Shown here one piece after another: positions 16,696 to 23,561 of a DNA stretch of 64,000 nt (position 1 is its first letter; the number at the start of each line of letters is the position of its first letter). A program made the position numbers and the translations under genes. The notes below the pieces were generated by a model, which saw only the letters and a list, made by a program, of their open reading frames with translations, was not told where the DNA came from and searched no databases. The DNA is from Streptomyces pinistramenti (GTDB lineage: Bacteria > Actinomycetota > Actinomycetes > Streptomycetales > Streptomycetaceae), in NCBI RefSeq assembly GCF_020564935.1, contig NZ_JAJCXB010000026.1:1-64000 (forward strand). The letters run 5' to 3'.

Positions 16696-17622
16696 CGGTT
16701 CCACTCCGCGGCGAACGCGCGGGCCGGATTGCCGGTCAGGATCTCCGCCACCGGCTCCGGCCCCACCTCAGCGGCCAGCCGCGCCCGCTGACGGGTCAGC
16801 AGATACGGCATCCCCGGCCCGCCGCGCACCGACCGCGCCCCGGCCGTCGTGGTGTCACAGCCCAGCAGGATCTGCCCGCCGTGCCCCGCGTCGGCGAGCG
16901 CCCGCAACGCGTCCGGCAGCCGCCAGTCCGTCGCGTGGTGCGCGCGCGATGGCCCGTCGAACGCCAGGAACGCGCCCGTCCGCGCCGCCCATTGATGGTC
17001 GGTGAGGTCGGGCGAGCGGTTGAGATGCCCCAGGATCACCCGGTCCGGCGGCACCTCCGGCGTCCCGCAGAGCAGGTCGAGCACGTCCTGCGCGCCCCGT
17101 CCCCAGCTCCAGATGGACGCCGATCGCCGCCCCGGTGGCGCGCTGTGCCTCCGCGGCGGCCGCCATCGTGTGGCGCGCGTGCCGGTCGAGGCCGTGGAAG
17201 CCCCCGGCGACCTTGATCAGGCCGGCCCGTACGCCGGTGTCCCCGATACCGTCCGTGAGTTCGGCGACGAACAGCTCCGCCAGGCCCGCGGAGACCCGCT
17301 CCAGTACCTCGGGCGGGTAGTGCACGGCCTGGTGCAGCCCGGTCGCCGCGACGATCCGTACCCCAGATTCCCGTGCCAGGCGCGGGAGTTCGGCGGTGCC
17401 ACGCCCCATGCCGTACGGCGTCCACCGGATCACCGCGCCGCCGCCTGCCGCGCGGAAGGCCAGCAGTTCGGCGGCGGCGGCCTCCGGGTCGGACAGTTCC
17501 TGGCCCGGCAGGTGCGGGCTGTGCAGGAAGAGGTGGTCGTGCGCGTCGCAGACCCCCAGCGCCGCGGGCTCGATATCGCCGAGCACGGTGCGGACAGTGC
17601 GGGCGGGGCCGCCCCTGCTCAC
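16692..17622 (-). pseudogene. frameshifted phosphotriesterase-related metal-dependent hydrolase
   Basis: The amidohydrolase-superfamily protein is readable in two frames. The first starts GTG 17622 and carries the metal motif DAHDHLFLHSP, LIKVAGGFHGL and IGVHLELGTG. The second continues AQDVLDLLCGTPEVPPDRVI, then GHLNRSP, HQWAARTGAFLAFDGPS and LLGCDTTTA to the stop at 16692. The break lies near 17093-17097, where one extra base in ACGGGGCGCG accounts for the shift. All catalytic segments survive, so a sequencing error or recent mutation is as likely as old decay. GTG 17622 overlaps the stop of the upstream DUF4865 gene as GTGA, implying coupled translation. Confidence 0.82.
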
Positions 17623-18203
17623 CACTGCCGCCCCGTGGCCAGCTGTCCGGCGCCGGGGGCCGACAGGTGCAGCACCTGGTGGCGGACGCCGGCCGCATCG
17701 GGTACCGCGTCCGCCCAGAGGGTGAAGTGGACCAGCTCCCAGTGCCGGGGATCCAGAGCCGGCGCCGTGGTGTGCACCCCGTCCGTCCCGGCCAGCTCTT
17801 CGTGCCCGGCCAGCGCGTCCGCGATGACGGTGGCCGGATCGGCGTCCTGGGGGAGCCGGGTGATCCGCCGGGAGAAGGCCGACGGGGGCGTGCCGCGGGC
17901 CGGGCCCGGCCGGTGGAACAGGCCCTGCCAGTGCTGGACGACCGGCCGCCCGAAGTCACGGACCACGCCCCGGAAGCCGCCGCCGGTCAGAAAGCGGTTC
18001 ATCGCCTGCGGATCGGCCCAGAGGTAGAACGGCGCGTACGCGTTGACCGGTGATCCGCCGGTGTCGCGCTCGCGGATGCCGTACGCCTTGAGTCCGAGCC
18101 CGTCGAAGTCGTCCAGCAGGTGCCCCTTGGACCGCACCCGCTGCCGGATGATCTCCATGTCGTAGTCGGCGGGCAGGGCGATTTCGTACTGCATGGCGTG
18201 CAT
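17619..18203 (-). CDS. DUF4865 family protein
   Basis: A 194-residue protein of unknown function. The N-terminus MHAMQYEIALPADYDM and the block GFRGVVRDFGRPVVQHW are typical of DUF4865, a family that looks like a dimeric alpha/beta-barrel enzyme related to EthD/monooxygenase folds. ATG 18203 is used; ATG 18194 is possible and no good ribosome site favours either. It lies 16 bases behind a TetR gene on the same strand and overlaps the phosphotriesterase-like gene, so the three probably form one operon with the TetR as autoregulator. Confidence 0.82.
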   Translation of the reverse strand: MHAMQYEIALPADYDMEIIRQRVRSKGHLLDDFDGLGLKAYGIRERDTGGSPVNAYAPFYLWADPQAMNRFLTGGGFRGVVRDFGRPVVQHWQGLFHRPGPARGTPPSAFSRRITRLPQDADPATVIADALAGHEELAGTDGVHTTAPALDPRHWELVHFTLWADAVPDAAGVRHQVLHLSAPGAGQLATGRQW

Positions 18204-18219
18204 GAGGGACTCGGAGTGG

Positions 18220-18834
18220 CTACGGGCGGGGGAGCGGTGCGGACGGAGGCGCCGGGGCGGCGTCCGGTGCGGGGGTGACCTGGGCGGCGAGGAGGGCCAG
18301 TACGCCGCGGACCGCCGCGTCGAAGGGCTCCGGCGAGTCGGCCGCGCGGGCGAGCACGTAGCCGCCCTGGATGACGGCCGCCACGGTCGCCGCGGTCGCC
18401 ACCGGGTCGAGCCCCGCGGCCAGTTCACCGCGGCGCACCCCTTCGTCGAGGACACCGGCGATGCGGTCCTGGAGCCAGCCGAACATCTCGTCCAGCGGCT
18501 GCCGCAGGGCGCTGTTGCGCACCACGTCGCGGTCCTGCGTCATCCGGCCGACCGGGCAGCCGCGCAGCACCTGCCGCTCGCGCAGCAGATAGCCGGCCAC
18601 CCGGTCGTACGCCGTGCCGGGGCCGGACAGGCAGGCGTCGGCGGTCTCCTTCATGCCCTCGGCGGTGCGCCGGATCGCGGCCAGCGCGAGGCCGGACTTG
18701 CCGTCGAAGTGGTGGTACATGCTGCCCTGGCCGACGCCCGCGCGTTCCAGGATGGCCTTCGGGCTGGTGCCGACGTAGCCGCGTTCCCACAGCAGTTCCT
18801 GAGTGCTCTCGACGAGCCGTTCCCGCGCATTCAT
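18220..18834 (-). CDS. TetR-family repressor
   Basis: A 204-residue repressor. The HTH is complete (MNARERLVESTQELLWERGY, then GTSPKAILERAGVGQGSMYHHF), followed by a ligand domain with ADACLSGPGTAYDRV and RGCPVGRMTQDRDVV, a pattern seen in regulators of the YcdC/AefR-like group. It is first gene of a presumed operon with DUF4865 and the phosphotriesterase-like locus. A 20-bp imperfect dyad starts nine bases upstream of the ATG and overlaps where the promoter should be, so autorepression is likely. Confidence 0.92.
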   Translation of the reverse strand: MNARERLVESTQELLWERGYVGTSPKAILERAGVGQGSMYHHFDGKSGLALAAIRRTAEGMKETADACLSGPGTAYDRVAGYLLRERQVLRGCPVGRMTQDRDVVRNSALRQPLDEMFGWLQDRIAGVLDEGVRRGELAAGLDPVATAATVAAVIQGGYVLARAADSPEPFDAAVRGVLALLAAQVTPAPDAAPAPPSAPLPRP

Positions 18835-18842
18835 GACCGCAC

Positions 18843-18862
18843 TGTACATACTTGTAGTTACA
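18843..18862. promoter_or_regulatory. TetR operator, imperfect 20-bp dyad
   Basis: TGTACATAC (18843-18851), TT, GTAGTTACA (18854-18862): seven of nine positions are symmetric. It is AT-rich against its surroundings and lies between the TetR start and the divergent SHOCT gene. Confidence 0.65.
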
Positions 18863-18939
18863 GCGTTCAAGGTCAGGAGGGTGAGAGCGGGGGTGCTGGG
18901 GCAGGCAACGAATCCGTCCCCACCAAGGAGCTGCATCCC

Positions 18940-19244
18940 ATGTTCGAGCCGGCGCACCCTGGAACGGCGGCGGACTTGGGCCCTGGATCCTCGTCGTTCC
19001 GGTGAGCTGGGTGCTGATCATCCTCGGCGTGGTGGCTGTGCTGCGCCGCACCGTCCGGCGTCACAGAGGCCCCGGCCGGGCCTGTCAGGGCCGGCCGCCC
19101 GCCGCGCGGACCGAGGCGCCCGCCCCGATCGCCGTACTCGGTGGCCGCTTCGCCGCAGGCGAGATCGACGAGGACGAGTACCGGCGCCGGACGGCCGTCC
19201 TGGAGGAGCACGTCGGTCCCGGACCCAAGGGAAGCGTGGGGTGA
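18940..19244 (+). pseudogene. frameshifted small SHOCT-domain membrane protein
   Basis: ATG 18940 follows AAGGAG at 18925-18930 and reads MFEPAHPGTAADLGP before hitting a stop at 19003-19005. In the next frame a membrane helix (VSWVLIILGVVAVLRR) and a C-terminal SHOCT motif (RFAAGEIDEDEYRRRTAVLE) run to TGA 19242-19244. Streptomyces relatives have both parts joined, with a Trp-rich membrane segment at the seam. Loss of one base near 18979-18985 (GGGCCCTGG) explains it. A sequencing slip in the GC run is possible. Function of this family is unknown. Confidence 0.72.
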
Positions 19245-19267
19245 CCGTCACCGGCGCCGCCGCACCC

Positions 19268-19774
19268 TCAGCCGACCCCCGCGCTCCGCACTCCGGCGCG
19301 GGGCCCGGCCGCCGCGGCGGCGTCCTCCAGGAGCGGCCCGTCCCAGCCGATGGCGCAGGGCCCGGCCTTCTCCGGTACGAGGTGCAGCGCGGGAAGGGTG
19401 AACCACACGACCTTGCCCGAGCCGTCCGGACGCACGCCCCAGCTCTCGCTGAGTGACGCGATCAGGGCGAGGCCGCGGCCGCAGGTCTCCCACGTGTCGG
19501 CGGCCCGGATCCGCGGCAGCCGCGGATCCCTGTCGTGCACGGAGACCGTCAACTGGTCCAGGAGGACCCATAGTTGGACCGTGCACTGCTTACTGGGCCG
19601 GGCGTGCCGGTGCACGTTCGCGAGGAGTTCGGTGACGCCGAGCGCGGCGGGATCTATCAGCGGATCGAGGCGCCAGTACCGCAGTTGCGCCGAGACGATC
19701 CGGCGGACCTGGCCGATACGGGCCGGAAGGGCCTGGAGTTCCACCGTGCAATGCCTGCTGGGCTGCCTGATCAC
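19268..19774 (-). CDS. HATPase_c anti-sigma-type ATP-binding protein
   Basis: A 168-residue regulatory kinase-like protein of the RsbW/SpoIIAB-like class that is very abundant in Streptomyces. The sequence begins VIRQPSRHCTVELQALPARI; the N-box is GVTELLANVHRHA and the G-box area is DTWETCGRGLALIASLSESW. Such proteins bind ATP and control sigma factors or STAS antagonists, or act as orphan signalling switches. The GTG at 19774 has AGGGAG about eight bases upstream. No sigma factor or antagonist gene adjoins it; a STAS protein is encoded at 55 kb. Confidence 0.87.
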   Translation of the reverse strand: MIRQPSRHCTVELQALPARIGQVRRIVSAQLRYWRLDPLIDPAALGVTELLANVHRHARPSKQCTVQLWVLLDQLTVSVHDRDPRLPRIRAADTWETCGRGLALIASLSESWGVRPDGSGKVVWFTLPALHLVPEKAGPCAIGWDGPLLEDAAAAAGPRAGVRSAGVG

Positions 19775-19988
19775 GACCGCGACTCCCTGATGAGGCCGGG
19801 CGCCCCCGCCGGGCGGGAGCGAAGATCGGATCCAGCGATGCCGATGCATGCCACAGCGTCACCGCTGGTGAACCCTCTGTGATACAGATCCAGGGTCGTC
19901 CCCGCGGTGCGCTCCCGCAACCGCACCGCGCCCGGCCGCAGCCCCCGCGCCCTTCCCGCTGCGTCCGCCGCGTGGCCGTCCGCCGCTG

Positions 19989-20276
19989 TCAGGGCCGGTG
20001 CGTCCGAGCCGCCTGCACCGCGTCCAGGAAGCGGTCGGGTGCGCCGAGCGTGAGCGAATACCGATGGCCGTTCAGCCGGGCCATCGCCCGGTCGCGGGCC
20101 GCGAACAGCGGCTTGTGCGCCTGCACCGCCTGGAGCGGCGCGCTGTCTATCTCCGTGCCGTAACTGGTCAGCAGCGCGAGCCTGCCGTCGCGGATGACGA
20201 CCTGCCCGGCCCTCGTCAAAGACCGCAGCCATCGCTCGATCCGTACGCCGGTCATGTTGAACTCCAGCTCGGCCAT
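19989..20276 (-). CDS. conserved hypothetical protein
   Basis: A 95-residue soluble protein I know only as a recurrent Streptomyces hypothetical. The sequence MAELEFNMTGVRIERWLRSL, then VVIRDGRLALLTSYGTEIDS, has alternating hydrophobic pattern suggesting a small alpha/beta fold. ATG 20276 is preceded by GAGG about ten bases upstream; the frame stays open further but that part lacks codon bias pattern. It is divergent from the cysteine synthase-like gene. No function is proposed. Confidence 0.7.
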   Translation of the reverse strand: MAELEFNMTGVRIERWLRSLTRAGQVVIRDGRLALLTSYGTEIDSAPLQAVQAHKPLFAARDRAMARLNGHRYSLTLGAPDRFLDAVQAARTHRP

Positions 20277-20519
20277 GGCCCCCACCTCCTCGGTGATCGG
20301 GCAGGTGCCCCTCACCGCCCCTTGGTGGGCAGTGTGCACGGCCTTCGCCCCGCGCACCAGTGCCTCTTGGAGGCGACGGCGCGAACACCCCTTTCCCAGG
20401 CTCCCCTTGGGGGATGTCAAAGCGATGTTTATGCAGGTGAGAAGCGTGTGAGAGGTGGTTATAGTCGGGATTGGTCCGGCATTCGCGCGGGCTTCGTCCC
20501 CCCGCTAGGAGCCCCGCCG

Positions 20520-21674
20520 GTGAGCACCGCACAGCAGCCGCCAGGACCGCACCGCGACGGCACCGCAGCCGCCCCGATGCCGACCGTCGACGTCGACCGC
20601 ACGGATCCGGCCTACCGCAGCTGGCTCAAAGAAGCCGTCCGCAAAGTCCAGGCGGACGCCAACCGCACCGCCGACACCCACCTCTTGCGCTTCCCGCTCC
20701 CCGAGGAATGGGGCATCGACCTCTACCTCAAGGACGAGTCCACCCACCCCACCGGCAGCCTCAAGCACCGGCTGGCCCGCTCGCTGTTCCTCTACGGCCT
20801 GTGCAACGGCTGGATCCGCCCCGGCAAGCCCGTCATCGAGTCCTCCAGCGGCTCCACCGCCGTGTCCGAGGCGTACTTCGCCTCGCTGATCGGCGTGCCG
20901 TTCATCGCCGTGATGCCGGCCACCACCAGCCGCGAGAAGACCCGGCTGATCGAGTTCCACGGCGGTACCTGTCACCTCGTCCAGGACCCGCGCACGGTCT
21001 ACGAGGTGTCGGCGCAGCTCGCCGCCGATTCCGGCGGCCACTACATGGATCAGTTCACCTACGCCGAACGGGCGACGGACTGGCGCGGCAACAACAACAT
21101 CGCCGAATCGATCTACCAGCAGCTGCGCCTGGAGCGCTACCCCGAGCCGGCCTGGATCGTGGCGACCGCCGGTACCGGTGGCACCTCGGCGACCATCGCC
21201 CGCTACGTCCACTACATGCAGCACGACACCCGCGTCTGCGTCCCCGACCCGGAGAACTCCTGCTTCTTCGACGGCTGGCGCACCGGCGACGCCGCGATCG
21301 ACTGCGCCACCGCGTCCCGCATCGAGGGCATCGGGCGGCCCCGGATGGAGCCGAGCTTCGTGCCCGGCGCCATCGACCGGATGATGAAGGTCCCCGATGC
21401 GGCGAGCATCGCCGCGGTACGCGCCCTGGAGGGGGCGATCGGCCGCAAGGCGGGCGGATCGACCGGCACCGGGCTGTGGAGCGCCCTGAAGATCATTGGC
21501 GAGATGGTCGCCGCCGGACGCACGGGATCCGTCGTCACCCTGCTCTGCGACCCCGGCGACCGCTATCTCGACAAGTACTACTCGGACGACTGGCTGGCGG
21601 CCCAGGGCCTCGACATCGCGCCCTACGCACGCACCCTCGACGCCTTCCTCGCCAGCGGCGTCTGGCCGGAGTAG
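20520..21674 (+). CDS. PLP-dependent cysteine synthase-family enzyme (Cds1-like)
   Basis: A 384-residue fold-type II PLP enzyme. The cofactor lysine is K82 in PTGSLKHR, the substrate/cofactor loop is ESSSGSTAVSEAY, and GTGGTSAT binds the PLP phosphate. Layout and the long C-terminus (YYSDDWLAAQGLD) match the mycobacterial Cds1 L-cysteine desulfhydrase group better than CysK or CysM. Expected reaction is cysteine breakdown to pyruvate, ammonia and sulfide, or the synthetic reverse chemistry. GTG 20520 has AGGAG nearby (20507-20511). A TATAGT hexamer at 20460-20465 is a likely -10. Ended by the hairpin at 21689-21726. Confidence 0.88.
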   Translation: MSTAQQPPGPHRDGTAAAPMPTVDVDRTDPAYRSWLKEAVRKVQADANRTADTHLLRFPLPEEWGIDLYLKDESTHPTGSLKHRLARSLFLYGLCNGWIRPGKPVIESSSGSTAVSEAYFASLIGVPFIAVMPATTSREKTRLIEFHGGTCHLVQDPRTVYEVSAQLAADSGGHYMDQFTYAERATDWRGNNNIAESIYQQLRLERYPEPAWIVATAGTGGTSATIARYVHYMQHDTRVCVPDPENSCFFDGWRTGDAAIDCATASRIEGIGRPRMEPSFVPGAIDRMMKVPDAASIAAVRALEGAIGRKAGGSTGTGLWSALKIIGEMVAAGRTGSVVTLLCDPGDRYLDKYYSDDWLAAQGLDIAPYARTLDAFLASGVWPE

Positions 21675-21688
21675 GGCCTCTCGTTCCG

Positions 21689-21726
21689 CGGCGGCGCCCC
21701 GGTCGGGCCTGCCCGGGGCGCCGCCG
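21689..21726. terminator. bidirectional hairpin terminator
   Basis: Perfect 14-bp arms CGGCGGCGCCCCGG (21689-21702) and CCGGGGCGCCGCCG (21713-21726), loop of ten. Lies between the convergent cysteine synthase-like and SRPBCC genes. Confidence 0.88.
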
Positions 21727-21741
21727 TCCGGCCGGTCCGCG

Positions 21742-22215
21742 TCAGCCCCCGGCCAGCCGGCGGTCCAGCGCCCGTGCCGAGTCACGGAAGGCGCGGCCCA
21801 GGCCCGGCCTCGCGAGCAGCAGGGCGAAGCGGAGCGGCGCAGGACCGTCCGCGGCGAACAGCCACCGCACCCGGGTGCCACGGCCGGCCGGGGTCAGCCG
21901 CCAGTCCTCCAACAGGGCCCGCAGGGCGGGTGCGTTGGTGTGGTCGACGCGGTAGGCGTACCGCGCGCCGGGCTCCGCGGTGAGCACCGTCTCGACGAAG
22001 CGGGTGCCGCCCGTCAGACGGATGTCGCGCCCCCTGCCGCCGTCCGTCGGCGCCGAGCGCGCGACGCCGGTGAACCAGCCGCACCAGCCCTCGACATTCT
22101 CGGCCAGCGCCGCGTACACCGCATCGGGCGGCGCGGCCACCTCCGCCGCGAACACCAGCCGCAGCGGCGCGGACTCGGCGAAATCCAGTTCAACGGGGCG
22201 GAGCCGGCGCGTCAC
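21742..22215 (-). CDS. SRPBCC (polyketide cyclase/START-like) family protein
   Basis: A 157-residue START-like helix-grip protein. AAEVAAPPDAVYAALAENVE near the N-terminus, GGTRFVETVLTAEPGARYAY in the middle and RLTPAGRGTRVRWLF are the beta-strands of the fold; a C-terminal helix closes the cavity. Such proteins bind hydrophobic ligands or act as cyclases or lipid carriers; nothing here tells which. GTG 22215 follows GGAGGTG. It stands alone between the terminator and a DeoR gene. Confidence 0.85.
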   Translation of the reverse strand: MTRRLRPVELDFAESAPLRLVFAAEVAAPPDAVYAALAENVEGWCGWFTGVARSAPTDGGRGRDIRLTGGTRFVETVLTAEPGARYAYRVDHTNAPALRALLEDWRLTPAGRGTRVRWLFAADGPAPLRFALLLARPGLGRAFRDSARALDRRLAGG

Positions 22216-22306
22216 GGGACGAGCACCTCCTACGGGAACGGTGGTGAGGGGCCATGCCCCAGAGTCTGTGTCTCAACCTGCGGCGCACACCATAGGCGCC
22301 ACGCCG

Positions 22307-23152
22307 TCAGATGTCTGCGTCCTGCCACGGCTCGCCCGCCACCAGCAGCTCGGGCGGCAGCTCCGCGAACTGCTCGCGCATCCCGGCGGCCAGCCCGGAA
22401 TCCGTCACCAGCACATCCACCTCCTCCAGTGAGGCGAACGAACTCAGCCCCACCGTGCCCCACTTGGTGTGGTCGGCGACCACCACGACCCGGCGCGCCG
22501 ACCGGACGAAATGCCGGTTGGTCTCCGCCTCCGCGAGATTCGGCGTGGACAGTCCCGCCTCGACCGATATGCCGTGCACCCCCAGGAAGAGCACATCGAA
22601 GTGGAGCGAGCGGATCGCGGCGTCGGCCACCGGTCCCACCAGGGTGTCCGACGGCGTACGCACCCCGCCCGTCAGCACCACCGTCGCCGCACCCGCGCGC
22701 GGGCCCGTGCCGCCGCTCGCCGCCGCCCGCTGCGCCGTGTAGAAGACATCGGCGACCCGCACCGAATTCGTCACCACGGTCAGGTCGGGCACCTCCATCA
22801 GCTGCTGCGCCAGCGCGAACGCCGTCGTGCCGCCCGCCAGCGCGATGGCGCTTCCCGGGGCCGCCATCTGCGCCGCGGCCTCGGCGATGTCCTCCTTGGC
22901 GCTCAGCTCCAGCGCCGACTTCGCCTCGAACCCCGGCTCGTGTGCACTCGGCTCGCCCACCGGCACCGCGCCGCCGTGCACCTTCTCCACCATGCCCTGA
23001 CGCGCCAGGACATCCAGATCACGGCGTACGGTCATGTCCGAGACGCTGAGCCTGCGGGTGAGTTCATTGACCCGCACCCCGCCCCGCCGCCTGACCTCGT
23101 CGAGGATCAGGGCCCGCCGCTGCTCGGCCAGCAGATTCGGGTTGTCGCTCAC
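22307..23152 (-). CDS. DeoR/GlpR-family transcriptional regulator
   Basis: A 281-residue repressor. The N-terminal HTH reads AEQRRALILDEVRRRGGVRV then NELTRRLSVSDMTVRRDLDV, the classic DeoR pattern; the C-terminal DeoRC sugar-phosphate domain has ALAGGTTAFALAQQL, VVTNSVRVADVF and FLGVHGIS. GTG 23152 follows GGGAGG at seven bases. No sugar gene adjoins it on either side, so its target lies elsewhere or was lost. The stretch 23153-23507 upstream shows only one short gene-free region and no clear operator. Confidence 0.9.
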   Translation of the reverse strand: MSDNPNLLAEQRRALILDEVRRRGGVRVNELTRRLSVSDMTVRRDLDVLARQGMVEKVHGGAVPVGEPSAHEPGFEAKSALELSAKEDIAEAAAQMAAPGSAIALAGGTTAFALAQQLMEVPDLTVVTNSVRVADVFYTAQRAAASGGTGPRAGAATVVLTGGVRTPSDTLVGPVADAAIRSLHFDVLFLGVHGISVEAGLSTPNLAEAETNRHFVRSARRVVVVADHTKWGTVGLSSFASLEEVDVLVTDSGLAAGMREQFAELPPELLVAGEPWQDADI

Positions 23153-23561
23153 CCCGGTCCCTCCCTTCCGCCCGGCCGCCGTTCCGGGCCGCCCGCACCA
23201 CTGCCACCCGCCGTCCCGGGTTTTCCTCATCCTCGCACGGGGGACCGACAGCCGGACCGGACGATCCCCGCAGACCAGGGCGCTCGCGGCCCAGGCCGCC
23301 CGGCCGGCCGCGAGGCGGCCGGTCCCCACGCACTCCGCGAACTCCGGCGCGCGCAGCCGCTCTTCGCACACGTCGCCCGCCACCGCGCAGTCCGCAACCG
23401 CAAGGAGAACGCGAAGAACCGCGGCCGTGGCGCACGGGGAGCCGACAGGTTTCCGGCAGAAAGTGACCCGTCAGTAGGGGAGTGAGGCCGTCATCGGGGG
23501 AAGGGAGATGCTGGGAGAATGCCCGGCGCCGAAGAGCGCCACGGACAACGGGGGAACAGCA
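23153..23561. other. intergenic region
   Basis: About 400 bases between the divergent DeoR and membrane hydrolase genes. No open frame has the local codon bias, and I see no convincing dyad or hairpin. CATCGGGGGAAGGGAG before 23508 looks like a ribosome site for an alternative ATG start of the downstream gene. Confidence 0.5.

Noticed and set aside
20401..20414. CCCCTTGGGG dyad upstream of the cysteine synthase-like gene
   Set aside because: Only four-base GC arms; likely chance in this genome.
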